From positions 806,001 to 870,000 of the forward strand of contig NZ_CP046606.1 of assembly GCF_030408355.1 (NCBI RefSeq): DNA of 64,000 nt. The letters are read 5' to 3'. The stretch's first letter is position 1; the number at the start of each line of letters is the position of its first letter. Below, in pieces: positions 26,258 to 35,187 of this stretch. Origin of the DNA: Corynebacterium afermentans subsp. afermentans (GTDB taxonomy: Bacteria; Actinomycetota; Actinomycetes; Mycobacteriales; Mycobacteriaceae). The position numbers were made by a program, and so were the translations under genes. The notes below the pieces were generated by a model that saw only the letters and a list, made by a program, of their open reading frames with translations, had not been told where the DNA came from and did not search any database.

Positions 26258-27577
26258 CTACAACTCCATACCGCCATCACGATCACGCTGCTGTTGCTCC
26301 CGCTGGTGGCGGCGCTTCTCGATGCGCTCGCGTGCACGCTGCTGCGCCCCGCCCTTCTTGCCTGAGGTCTGCGACTGCCTGAACAGCGTGTAACGCTCAA
26401 GCAACTCTGGGCTGCGATGCAGTTCTTGCACCAGGAACTTCTTATCCAAGTGCTCCAACTGTTGTCCTGACTTCACCGCTTCTTCGATGATGATGGCGGC
26501 TTCATCTTCGGCGTCCGTGTGCGCGTTGCGGCGGATCTGATCAGCCTCATCGCGGGCATCCTTGCGCGTTACTGCAGCGTCGCGTGTGGCCTCGTCGCGG
26601 ATGCTCGTGGCCTCATCTCGTGCTTCGCTGCGGATTGTTTCGGCGTCGCGCTCAGCCTGCTTACGGGCCTCGTCGGCTTCACGTGTGATCGACTCCGCTT
26701 CGCTGCGAGCTGCGGCTGTAATCTCGCCCGCCTTGGCCCGTGCAGTCTCTTCGGCTCGTTCGAGCAGCTCGTCTGCTTGCGCTTCGGCAAGGCCCATGGT
26801 CTGTTCGGCGTCCTGCTCGGCTTTCTCGCGTGATTCACGAAGTGCGCGCTCAGCAACAGCGCGGGCCTGTTCTTCGGCGTGCTGCAGCACACTTTGCGCT
26901 TTCTCGTTGGCTTCTTGGGCCTGCTTGAGTTCTTTTGCTGCCTGCTCGCGATCACACTCGATCGCGTTCATGTCGCGCTGTACCGAACGGTGCTTGAGTT
27001 CCACTTCGTTCTCTCGGTTCGCGAGATCACGCTCCCGATTTTGCTGCTCGGTGTAGCGGTCGAGGTTCAGCGACTCGTCGTGTCGTTCAGAGACTTCCAG
27101 CTCGACCGGATAACCCAACGAGTGCATGTGTTCACGAAGCCCTCGCTGTGCATCGATGAACTTCTGTTGGCCCGATATCTGCTTGCCCTTCTTCGGGCCG
27201 TCTTTGTACCGCACGGAGGTGTCAGTGTTGTACGCGATGCCGGGGCGGCAACGTAGCGTACCGGGCTTGTCCGGGTGACGGGAGAGGGTGTCGGCCTGGA
27301 ACTGGATGTGTGGCGTTGATTCGTCAAAGTTCATGTCCCCGCCGGCGACTGCGTCGATACCGCCGGGAATGAAGTTCTCGGCGAGCCAACGCATTGACTC
27401 TTCGGGGTACTTCTTTGCTTCTTCGTAGTCGCGGGCGACATAGCGCGGACGTTTCACTTCGCGCCCGTCCACCTCACTGGTGTAGTAGTCGGGGATCTCC
27501 TTGCACATCGACTTCGGCAGATCCACGACGAACAGCGACGTCTCGAAACTGTTCTTCTGCACGCGCACTCCGTCCAT
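26258..27577 (-). CDS. Pre/MobV-like mobilization protein, degenerate or N-terminally truncated
   Basis: 439 residues. Residues 1-190 resemble the second part of Pre/MobV relaxases: SMRWLAENFIPGG, then FDESTPHIQF (motif III) and FIDAQRGLREHMHSLGYPVE. Motif III is normally HxDExTPHxH, but here the first and last His are Asn and Gln, and the N-terminal domain with the nicking residue is missing: a stop lies 15 codons upstream of ATG 27577. Residues 190-370 are an Ala/Glu/Arg coiled coil. It may no longer nick DNA but could bind an origin; alternatively the true start is lost to a frameshift. Confidence 0.6.
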   Translation of the reverse strand: MDGVRVQKNSFETSLFVVDLPKSMCKEIPDYYTSEVDGREVKRPRYVARDYEEAKKYPEESMRWLAENFIPGGIDAVAGGDMNFDESTPHIQFQADTLSRHPDKPGTLRCRPGIAYNTDTSVRYKDGPKKGKQISGQQKFIDAQRGLREHMHSLGYPVELEVSERHDESLNLDRYTEQQNRERDLANRENEVELKHRSVQRDMNAIECDREQAAKELKQAQEANEKAQSVLQHAEEQARAVAERALRESREKAEQDAEQTMGLAEAQADELLERAEETARAKAGEITAAARSEAESITREADEARKQAERDAETIRSEARDEATSIRDEATRDAAVTRKDARDEADQIRRNAHTDAEDEAAIIIEEAVKSGQQLEHLDKKFLVQELHRSPELLERYTLFRQSQTSGKKGGAQQRARERIEKRRHQREQQQRDRDGGMEL

Positions 27578-29094
27578 CCGAAGCGTGTGAAGCCGCCACA
27601 GGGCCGTACAGGCGTGGCCTCAGGGCAGCCTTATCGAGTCGCGGCGCTACACATTTGCATCAACAGCTGCCGCTGGATCTGCTGCGAGCGGGCGCTCGCG
27701 AAACACACGTCGCTGGCGGTGCTCATCACATGCGCTGTCGCGCATATGGCCGCCGCGAGCGTGATGCGTCTGCACCGATACTGTGCTTGTGGCACGGGCC
27801 GATATGAAGTGTGTTACTCAGCCCGTGTCGTTGGCCCCGCAGCAGCATCAACACCGCCTGGCGGCGGATGGCTCGCTGCGGGATTTGGAACACCCTGCAA
27901 TGACCGCCTGACGGCGGTATCGCTGTGCAGGGTGTGGCTGTGCGCACCACGTAGGCGATGTCGGTCTTGCCGTGCGGTTAGACACCTTGCGCTCGCAGGC
28001 TCGCTGCAGGTGTCTCGATGACGCGGGAACACGCCGCAAGCGGCGTTTCCACCCGTCATCGGCCCTTACTTTAAGACCGACATACAACGGCTGACGCCGC
28101 ATGTGGTGCGCACAGCGTGGCGACCTGCAGATTTTGCGTAGGCACCATGTGCGCTTCGCGCATCAACGGGCCGTTTCGGGTAAGGGTCGAAGACCACGTT
28201 ACAACCCGAAACACGCAGGTCGCAGCCCCCTTCTGTGTCAAAACCCCTATATGTTTGTCGTTATAGGGGTAGAAGGGGGAAAAGGGCATAAGGGGGTGCG
28301 ACGCCTCCGCTGCGCTCCGGCGCTCGGCATAGCCGAGGCACTGCACCGGGTATTACTGCTCGCAGGCGCTCGCATAACCCGGTGCCCGGCGCTGGCGCGC
28401 CGCCCCTTATAGCCCCAGACTCAGACCTCGCTCGCTCGGTCTGGCTGGGTCTACCTTTCCCTCCGCTGCGCTCCGGTCAAGGTGCCCAATAGTGCAGCTG
28501 GCGCTGCACCTTGTGTGATGACCCATGCTCTGCATTACGACACTGCCGACAATCCGATATATCTCGTTGATATACATTCGGATATACCAGCATCGATGTG
28601 TCGTGTTTGGGTCATCACGAAACGCTCCATCACGGCAAGCCTGCCGAGATGGATATTGGCGTATCTCACGGCGCGTCCATGATGCGGCGTCCGCCGCATA
28701 TTACTTGCCGTCGCGGTTGCATCTTCAGCAGCACAGCTGCTGAAATCTGCTCTGTCCACGCTGCTGTCTTTGCTGCACCCACGGCCCCGTCTTCGGCATA
28801 TTTCAAGTCCACACAAGACTATGCCGGCCAGAACCGCGCATAACAGCAGCGCGACATACCGCCAGCCATGTGGCGGATGATCCAGGCGACGGGGCAGACG
28901 TGTATATGCCCCGTCGCCGATACCGGCGCAAGCATCGTGACAGTGTCACGTGTAGCGGTGCCGCAGCCACCCGCACACACGCGAAAACCCCGCCCTTGCG
29001 AGCGGGGTGTGTGGCGACATCAAACGTGACGGCTGTACGTCGTCACGCCGCGTGGCCGTACACACATGAGGTGATTGCGTGTACGGCTAAAGGG
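27578..29094. repeat. Gene-free 1.3-kb chain of perfect inverted repeats
   Basis: No coding frame is convincing. From 27793 to 29087 perfect inverted repeats follow each other or nest: 27793/27821 (7 bp), 27836/27875 (8), 27890/27926 (10), 27938/28103 (13), 27958/28073 (11), 28120/28215 (9), 28173/28204 (9), 28243/28262 (9), 28344/28377 (8), 28515/28608 (11), 28682/28692 (8), 28724/28736 (9), 28886/28908 (12), 29055/29079 (9). Pairs are given as the start of each arm. The chain begins upstream of the mobilization gene: a candidate oriT/leading region, single-strand origin, or large folded RNA. Confidence 0.65.
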
Positions 29095-29394
29095 TTAGTC
29101 GGGTACAACTTCTAGATGCCGCTTCGGCTTACTGCCCTCGGTGCTCTCAGGCGTGTCGCCGTCACCGTTCTCAGGTGTATCGCTGTCCCCTTCGGTGCTG
29201 GCGGACTTGTCACCGTCCCCTTCGGTGCTGGCGGACTTGTCACCGTCGAGATTTACCTCGAACTCTTCGGCATACTTGCGCAACTGCGCAAGGCGCTCCT
29301 TTGTCGCTTTGTGTGCACGGCGCGCCTCGTTCACGGTATCTTTTGCTTGCTGCTCATCGCGCAGCGCTGCTGCGTAATCGTCTCTGAAAGACAT
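29095..29394 (-). CDS. Small acidic coiled-coil protein
   Basis: 99 residues from ATG 29394 (AAGGAG upstream), starting MSFRDDYAAALRDEQQ. A helical, charged N-terminal half (VNEARRAHKATKERLAQLRKYAEEF) is followed by an acidic tail with GDKSASTEGD repeats and a final KPKRHLEVVPD. Function unknown; such proteins accompany mobilization genes. The tail comes from a 30-bp tandem duplication. Confidence 0.6.
   Translation of the reverse strand: MSFRDDYAAALRDEQQAKDTVNEARRAHKATKERLAQLRKYAEEFEVNLDGDKSASTEGDGDKSASTEGDSDTPENGDGDTPESTEGSKPKRHLEVVPD
29190..29249. repeat. 30-bp tandem duplication inside the coiled-coil gene
   Basis: Two adjacent copies of a 30-base unit containing CCCCTTCGGTGCTGGCGGAC encode the repeated GDKSASTEGD. 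Exact borders could shift by a few bases. Confidence 0.7.
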
Positions 29395-29565
29395 GGTTTG
29401 TTCTCCTTGGTTGAATGAACTGTTTATTTGGACTCGGGGCACGACGGTGGAGCGCGCGTGTGTAGTAGCACGGCCATCACCCATCAGCCCTCGCACTCAG
29501 TTCAAGACCCAGCCTGACTAGCTGAGCTAAGCGGCGGGATCTCGTCGTAGGCGGGTTTGTCCGCA

Positions 29566-29874
29566 TTAGTGCTTCACACCGCCCAGCACCGTGACGAGCT
29601 GCTGGCGCTGCTCATCTGTCAGTTGGGGCGCTGCATTCACGACGGCATCGACGAAGCCGTCGAATAGCTGCGGGGCAGGGCGGCGTGCGGCCGCGAGGTA
29701 GGCGTCGAGATCGTCTTGGCGAATCCGATAGGCGGTGCCGAAACGGTGGAATGAAAGACGGCCCTCTTTAATAGCTTTTCGCAACGTGGACTCGGAGCCG
29801 ACGCCGAGATCGGCGAGTTCCTGCAGCGTGTAAAAGCGTGGCGCGACGGCGGTAGTCGTGTCCTTTTCGGACAT
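29566..29874 (-). CDS. Excisionase-type helix-turn-helix protein
   Basis: 102 residues. RFYTLQELADLGVGSESTLRKAIKEGRLSFHRFGTAYRIRQDDLDAYLA is a MerR-like winged helix of the excisionase family (about residues 13-61); a C-terminal helix (LTDEQRQQLVTVLGG) may mediate self-association. Such proteins direct integrases towards excision or act as element regulators. It lies about 450 bases from the TTTCGTA repeat array and is transcribed away from it, so the array could hold its binding sites (inference). Confidence 0.8.
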   Translation of the reverse strand: MSEKDTTTAVAPRFYTLQELADLGVGSESTLRKAIKEGRLSFHRFGTAYRIRQDDLDAYLAAARRPAPQLFDGFVDAVVNAAPQLTDEQRQQLVTVLGGVKH

Positions 29875-30318
29875 AGAAAAACGCTCCTGGGCAGATTGAT
29901 CTGTCCCGGAGCGGGGTGCTTTACCGGCTTGCTATTCAGGCGGCTTGGAGTGCCGTGCTCAACTCGCTAGAACGGTGGTCTGCCGTCCCATCGCTTTACG
30001 GGAGCGCTTACTCCCTACCTGACCGCTTTTGTGGTTGGCAATGCCGTTGCCGACCGGTCTATCTCGTCGGAGGAACCGCGCCTATCACGGTCGAGAGGCT
30101 GTCTCTTTATGAATTATCCTCGGGGTTATCCCCCGTATGCGGCTGGCTAAACCAAAAACGAATTAAAACGCCACATACGGTCTGGGGGCCATCGTACGGA
30201 ACTTATGCGTCGCGCACAATAGCCTGCGACCTAATCTTTACGAATCGAACCGAGCACGTTTCTACACGCCACGTGGCACGGCTGGGGTGTTGTGGTGGGG
30301 CAGCTGTTGTGTGGCGGC
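29875..30318. other. Gene-free stretch upstream of the HTH gene
   Basis: No gene, terminator or clear repeat is supported here. It presumably contains the promoter of the HTH gene. It turns AT-richer towards 30100-30250. Confidence 0.5.
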
Positions 30319-31403
30319 ATGGTGACACGCAAGGGGCGCGCCTTTTTGTGACCTGTGACACGTCTATAGTGTGCTCGTTTCGTAGTTTTGACCTCGTTTC
30401 GTAATTTGCCGATCAAAATACGAAAAAATTACGAAACGCTCTACCTGCGGTTTCGTAGAACTACGAAAATCGGAAAACCAAATTACGAAACACGCGATAA
30501 CGCTGTGACCTGCACAGACACGTCACATTTCGGGGATGTTTCGTAATTTTGCGGCATTTCGACCCAAACCTTTTAAGGGAGAGACACAGACACACATTAC
30601 GGGCACATGTCTACGACATAGACCGTCCTCATTGAGGGCACGCTGCAGGGGTTGTAGCTATGTGACACGGCCGGGATGCTGCGTCACGGTGACACGCAAG
30701 GGGCGCGCCTTTTTGTGACCTGTGACACGTCTGTAGCGCGCTCGTTTCGTAGTTTTGACCTCGTTTCGTAATTTGCCGATCAAAATACGAAAAAATTACG
30801 AAACGCTCTACCTGCGGTTTCGTGATTTCCGCAAACGAAAAGAACAAAACTACGAAACACGCGATAACGCTGTGACCTGCATAGACACGTCACATTTCGG
30901 CGGTGTTTCGTAATTTTGCGGTATTTCGACCCAAACCTTTTAAGAGAGAGACACAGACACGCATTGCAGGCACATGTCTACGACACAGAGCGTCCTCGTT
31001 GAGGGCACGCTGCAGGGGTTGCAGCTATGTGACACGGCCGGGATACTGCCACGCTGCAACACGTCCGTGGCGCGCCGTTGTGTGACACGCAACACAGGTG
31101 TTGTGTGTTCGTTTCGTAGTTTTGACCTCGTTTCGTAATTTGCCGATCAAAATACGAAAAAATTACGAAACGCTCTACCTGCGGTTTCGTGATTTCCGCA
31201 AACGAAAAGAACAAAACTACGAAACACGCGATAACGCTGTGACCTGCATAGACACGTCACATTTCGGCGGTGTTTCGTAATTTTGCGGTATTTCGACCCA
31301 AACCTTTTAAGAGAGAGACACAGACACGCATTGCAGGCACATGTCTACGACACAGAGCGTCCTCGTTGAGGGCACGCTGCAGGGGTTGCAGCTATGTGAC
31401 ACG
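30319..31403. repeat. Three tandem 367-bp repeats rich in TTTCGTA/TACGAAA
   Basis: The period is exact: the same word (CGTTTCGTAG) occurs at 30376, 30743 and 31110. Copies 2 and 3 are nearly identical over their left part; copy 1 differs at several sites. Each unit carries about eight TTTCGTA or TACGAAA words in both orientations, often in pairs, plus GTGACCTG...GTCACA words. Short ORFs in it are by-products. It looks like a plasmid centromere or iteron array, or a repressor-binding array. Confidence 0.8.
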
Positions 31404-31895
31404 GGACACAATCGCAATCAAGGTGTCTCTTCTTATTTAGATTTTCTTCAAAAAGTGGAAAAATTACGAAACGAAAACCATTTACGCTGCTCAACGTATG
31501 TTTTTGTGTTTCGTAGTTTTGTTCTTTTCGTTTACGAGATTACGAAATGACCCGCAAATACCTACCGTGACCTGCGGTGATGTGTTTCGTATTTTTCTGC
31601 GTAATTTCACGTCGCCCGAAGCAGACACCCTGCCGTGTGCTTGCTGCAGGGCTGCGGCCGTCCCTCCATGTGGAGCGTCAGTGTCGATGCTGTAACTTAA
31701 ACGTACATACATTTGTGGCGCTCTCGTTACGTGTCTGTGCATTGCCGAGCTCTTTACTGTTGTGTGTGGGCGCGCAGCCGTAGTGTCCGTGCCACTCCGA
31801 GTAGGGCGCGTCGTACCCCAAACCCATGTTCAATTAAATTCCAATCCAGAGAGGTCTTGCACTGTTGCGGTGCGGTTGTCTTCTTTCTCACCGTA
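31404..31895. other. Gene-free stretch between the repeat array and erm promoter
   Basis: The first 180 bases still contain TTTCGTA/TACGAAA words (31444-31600), a decayed extension of the array. Nothing further is recognisable until the erm promoter at 31896. Confidence 0.5.
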
Positions 31896-31925
31896 TTGGA
31901 CCCTGCGAAATTAATTGGATACGAT
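31896..31925 (+). promoter_or_regulatory. Promoter of the erm leader transcript
   Basis: -35 TTGGAC (31896-31901), 18-base spacer, -10 TACGAT (31920-31925); the leader peptide ATG is at 31932. Confidence 0.7.
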
Positions 31926-31931
31926 AGGCCC

Positions 31932-31979
31932 ATGTCGATTTCAGGTTCCGTTTTCATGCGGCCGCTCACCAGCCGCTAA
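31932..31979 (+). CDS. erm leader peptide
   Basis: 15 codons, MSISGSVFMRPLTSR, ending TAA 100 bases before the erm start. Erm genes are commonly induced when a macrolide-bound ribosome stalls on such a peptide and reshapes the mRNA. The gene starts 6 bases after the -10 box, so it may itself be leaderless. Confidence 0.72.
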   Translation: MSISGSVFMRPLTSR

Positions 31980-31980
31980 G

Positions 31981-32072
31981 GCGGTTTTCTCCCTCCCGCA
32001 GGTTAGAAACCGCTCCGGTCCTTTAGCCGGGCGGCCATTTGCCATGCCCGGCTCCGTTTCAACTCCACGGAG
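31981..32072 (+). promoter_or_regulatory. erm translational attenuator hairpins
   Basis: Three stems follow the leader peptide: GCGGTTT/AAACCGC (31981-31987 / 32007-32013), CCGGGC/GCCCGG (32027-32032 / 32046-32051) and CTCCG/CGGAG (32052-32056 / 32068-32072). The last one covers the GGAG that serves as ribosome site of erm. Confidence 0.6.
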
Positions 32073-32080
32073 CACACCTG

Positions 32081-32935
32081 ATGTCTACATACGGATACGG
32101 CCGTCACGAACATGGCCAAAATTTTCTCACAGACCACAAGATCATCAACTCCATCGTCGATCTTGTAAAACAAACCTCCGGCCCCATCATTGAGATCGGG
32201 CCAGGAAGCGGTGCCCTCACTCACCCGATATCCCACTTGGGGAGGGCAATAACGGCAGTTGAGGTAGACGCAAAACTAGCTGCCAAACTCACAAAAAAGA
32301 CCGCCTCGGCGTCGGTCGAAGTGGTCCATGATGATTTCCTCAACTTCCCGTTACCCGCCACTCCCTGCGTCATTGTGGGAAACATTCCCTTTCACCTCAC
32401 CACTGCCATTCTTCGAAAGTTGTTGCATGCGCCGGCATGGACTGCCGCTGTACTCCTCATGCAGTGGGAAGTCGCTCGCCGCCGGGCCGGGGTAGGTGCA
32501 AGCACGATGATGACAGCTCAGTGGTCCCCATGGTTCACGTTTCACCTTGGTTCCCGAGTACCAAGGTCTGCTTTCCGGCCACAGCCAAACGTTGACGGGG
32601 GGATCTTAGTGATCCGCCGGGTGGGTGACCCGAAGATCCCGATAGAGCAACGCAAAGCCTTTCAGGCGATGGTGCACACCGTTTTCACCGCCCGGGGACG
32701 CGGGATAGGGGAAATTCTCCGAAGGGCAGGGTTGTTTTCATCACGTTCAGAGACACAATCATGGTTGCGCTCGCGAGGAATCGACCCCGCAACCCTACCT
32801 CCCAGATTGCACACCAGCGACTGGATCGATCTCTTCCAGGTGACTGGTTCCTCTTCACCGCGCCATCGGCCCATTTCACAATCGGGAAGTAGTCAACGCC
32901 CTCCTCAACGGAAAAATCGAGGCCGGCGGCGGTAA
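32081..32935 (+). CDS. erm(X): 23S rRNA (adenine-2058-N6)-methyltransferase Erm(X)
   Basis: 284 residues from ATG 32081, the length of Erm(X). YGRHEHGQNFLTD is the Erm start, IIEIGPGSGALTHPI the SAM-binding motif I, VIVGNIPFHLTTAIL motif IV (NIPF) and MQWEVARRRAGVG the following conserved block; the tail is Arg-rich. Dimethylation of A2058 blocks macrolides, lincosamides and streptogramin B. It is preceded by promoter, leader peptide and attenuator, so expression is probably inducible. In other corynebacteria it sits on Tn5432 between IS1249 copies; no such IS is seen here. Confidence 0.9.
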   Translation: MSTYGYGRHEHGQNFLTDHKIINSIVDLVKQTSGPIIEIGPGSGALTHPISHLGRAITAVEVDAKLAAKLTKKTASASVEVVHDDFLNFPLPATPCVIVGNIPFHLTTAILRKLLHAPAWTAAVLLMQWEVARRRAGVGASTMMTAQWSPWFTFHLGSRVPRSAFRPQPNVDGGILVIRRVGDPKIPIEQRKAFQAMVHTVFTARGRGIGEILRRAGLFSSRSETQSWLRSRGIDPATLPPRLHTSDWIDLFQVTGSSSPRHRPISQSGSSQRPPQRKNRGRRR

Positions 32936-33005
32936 TCCCCCCACCACCAAAACCGAAATCCACCAGTAGTAGTGAACGACCCATGTTCGTCTACCGTGAG
33001 CCGCG

Positions 33006-33480
33006 TTATGGCAGTGACGTGTTCTCGTCGGGCACAGTCATAGTTCCCGGCGTTGCCAGCGACAGGGTTCTACACCCAGCAGCGGGACCGATCAAAATCA
33101 CCCGCACGGGGAACGACCCTGCTGGTGGTTTCGATTTTGATGAAAGCGAGGAGACATAGCCCCTCGCCAACTCCCCGTAGCTGGCGAACAGTAGCTCCTG
33201 GCGCTGGCGCTCGTTGGTGAGTTTGCGTGCCACATCGAAAGCCTTATCGACTTCCCGGTCCAAGTTGTTGTGAGCCTTGAGCAGAATTGGGTCCATCGAT
33301 AACGGGTTGTAGTGCTCCGCGAGTGACCGCTGGGGGTGCCGCTCGCGTGCCCGCAGCACCAACTGTCCAGCGTCGATGATTCGCTGCTGCGCCTTCTCAT
33401 CTAGTTCACACAGAGCTGGTCCGCAGTTGTAGCTCCCGATGTACTCCGAAAAACGGAAAAAATAAATAGTGGGGATACAT
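33006..33480 (-). pseudogene. C-terminal fragment of a large DNA methyltransferase
   Basis: The minus strand reads LCELDEKAQQRIIDAGQLVL, then RARERHPQRSLAEHYNPLSM, then LLKAHNNLDREVDKAFDVAR, and QRQELLFASYGELA. This is the end of the YeeA/MmeI-like class I SAM-dependent DNA methyltransferases (type IIG or BREX/DISARM-like sets). The rest is cut off near 33480 where the IS30 element begins. Confidence 0.62.
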
Positions 33481-33495
33481 GGAGTTGTCAGTGGG

Positions 33496-35187
33496 TGAAT
33501 GCGCCACCTCGACTTGGAGGTTGTTGTGGCTGGTCGTTGGACTCCGAAAGATGTGAAGGCTACTTCTGTGGCGCGGCTTGTTGCAGGCGATGATGTCGGC
33601 GAGATTGCACGTGAGGCCGGTGTGGCAGAGGCCACGGTTTATGAATGGGTCAAGCAAGCAGGCGCACTCCCACCGAAGAAGGCGTTGGCACGTGCACGTG
33701 ACCAACTCATCGACGAGGCGGTGGCGCTGGTGGCTTCAGGTATGTCGGTACCGGATGCGGCTGCGACGTTAGGCATGTCACCAGGGGCGTTGTACCAGCG
33801 GTTGGCGAAAGTCGGTGTGCTGACCGAACTGCAGCAAAAGCCCCGCATCACCCCGCAGCAGAAAGCTGACGCGGTCGCACGGGTGCTGGCTGGTGAGCCG
33901 GTTGACAAGGTCGCGGCGGCGTTCGACCGGTCTGCGAATTCGGTGTATCGCTGGGTGCAGCAAGCACGCCAGGAGAAGGCGGGCGGAAACCGTGATGCGT
34001 CACAGCGCGCGGACACGCCGGAGGCTTGCACGGTAAAACCACCTGCACACAGCAAAGTTGATTCCGTGCCAGCACCAATGAAAACGCAAGCAGGCCACGC
34101 GCCTGTCGACTATGCCGAGGACCGTGTGAAAGTCGGCCGCGGGGTCCGACTGTCGTATGAAGACCGCCTGACGATCCAACATGGGTGCAGCCAGGGAATG
34201 TCAGCCAGGCAGATCGCAACGCTGCTGGGGCGCCACCACAGCGTGATCAGCCGGGAAATCGCCCGCAACGGGTGGGAAGTTCCCGGCGAAGACGGTGAGG
34301 CCACGGTGTACTACAACGCCCGGCAAGCCGGCCTGGGCGCCAAGGCGCGTGCGCACCGGCCGAAGGTGCGCAAGCTTGACGACAACCCGGCACTTCGTGC
34401 TGTGGTGGTGACGTGTCTTGCCCGCCGGTGGTCGCCCGGGCGCATCAGTGTGTGGCTTCAGCATGCTTTCGCCGATGATGAAAGCATGCGTATTTCCCAC
34501 GAAGCGATCTACAGCGCCTTGTACATCCAGGGCAAAGGCAGCTTGCGCGCCGAGCTTGAAGCGGTGATGAAGACCCAAGATGTGCTCATCCGTGGCGGCA
34601 AGCGGCGAAAAGCCCGGCCCCGTAATGCCGGTGTGCTCACCGGTAAGCCGTGGATCAAAGGCGCTGAAATCACCAAGCGCAGCCCAGAGGCTGACGACCG
34701 GGCAATCCCCGGGCACTGGGAAGGCGATCTTGTCATCGGCACCGGCGGCAAAAGCGCGCTGATTACCCTGGTGGAGCGCACCAGCCGCTACACCCTGCTT
34801 GGTCATCTGCCCACCGAACACACATCGATGACGGTGATTGAAACGATCCAGCAGATGGTCAAAGACCTCAACGCTGAACAGCTCAAGACCATCACCTGGG
34901 ATCAAGGCGTGGAAATGGCTGAAACCGCACGTGTGCGCATCAAAGACGGCTGCGAGGTGTACTTTTGCGATCCGCACGCGCCATGGCAGCGGCCGACCAA
35001 CGAGAACACCAACGGTGAGATCCGCCGCCGCTTCTACAAGAAAGGCACCGACTTCGCCGAAGTAACCCCCGAGCACGTCGCCTGGGTACAAGACGAACTC
35101 AACGACACACCACGACAAGTCCTCGGCGGAGCAACACCACGTGAGATACTCCAGCAAATATTCAATCGTGGCGCATTAACCGCTTGA
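33496..35187 (+). mobile_element. IS30-family insertion sequence
   Basis: A transposase gene lies between TGAATGCGCCAC (33496-33507) and GTGGCGCATTAA (35168-35179), an inverted repeat of 12 bases with one mismatch. The transposase stop lies a few bases outside the right repeat, so the true tips may be slightly further out. It interrupts the DNA methyltransferase gene on its left. Confidence 0.72.
33526..35187 (+). CDS. IS30-family transposase
   Basis: 553 residues from GTG 33526 (GGAGG 5 bases upstream). Three N-terminal HTH segments (for example VGEIAREAGVAEATVYEWVKQ) precede the IS30 HTH MSARQIATLLGRHHSVISREIARNG and the DDE domain: HWEGDLVIG (first D), ITWDQGVEMA (second D), and RPTNENTNGEIRRRFYKKGTDF (third residue E). 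It is longer than classical IS30 (383 residues) through the extra HTH part, as in other actinobacterial members. It appears intact. Confidence 0.92.
   Translation: MAGRWTPKDVKATSVARLVAGDDVGEIAREAGVAEATVYEWVKQAGALPPKKALARARDQLIDEAVALVASGMSVPDAAATLGMSPGALYQRLAKVGVLTELQQKPRITPQQKADAVARVLAGEPVDKVAAAFDRSANSVYRWVQQARQEKAGGNRDASQRADTPEACTVKPPAHSKVDSVPAPMKTQAGHAPVDYAEDRVKVGRGVRLSYEDRLTIQHGCSQGMSARQIATLLGRHHSVISREIARNGWEVPGEDGEATVYYNARQAGLGAKARAHRPKVRKLDDNPALRAVVVTCLARRWSPGRISVWLQHAFADDESMRISHEAIYSALYIQGKGSLRAELEAVMKTQDVLIRGGKRRKARPRNAGVLTGKPWIKGAEITKRSPEADDRAIPGHWEGDLVIGTGGKSALITLVERTSRYTLLGHLPTEHTSMTVIETIQQMVKDLNAEQLKTITWDQGVEMAETARVRIKDGCEVYFCDPHAPWQRPTNENTNGEIRRRFYKKGTDFAEVTPEHVAWVQDELNDTPRQVLGGATPREILQQIFNRGALTA

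Noticed and set aside
27587..28412. Several 60-140 codon frames within the inverted-repeat chain
   Set aside because: They overlap each other on both strands, lack ribosome sites, and their sequence follows the palindromic DNA.
29500..29560. tRNA-like sequence on the minus strand (CCGCTTAGCTCAGCTAGTCAGG)
   Set aside because: Only a D-arm-like part fits; no matching acceptor stem, anticodon stem or T-arm (GGTTCGA) follows.
30319..31403. CRISPR array or protein-coding repeats in the 367-bp units
   Set aside because: The repeat unit is far too long with no spacers, and the short ORFs in the units lack ribosome sites and arise from the repeated DNA itself.
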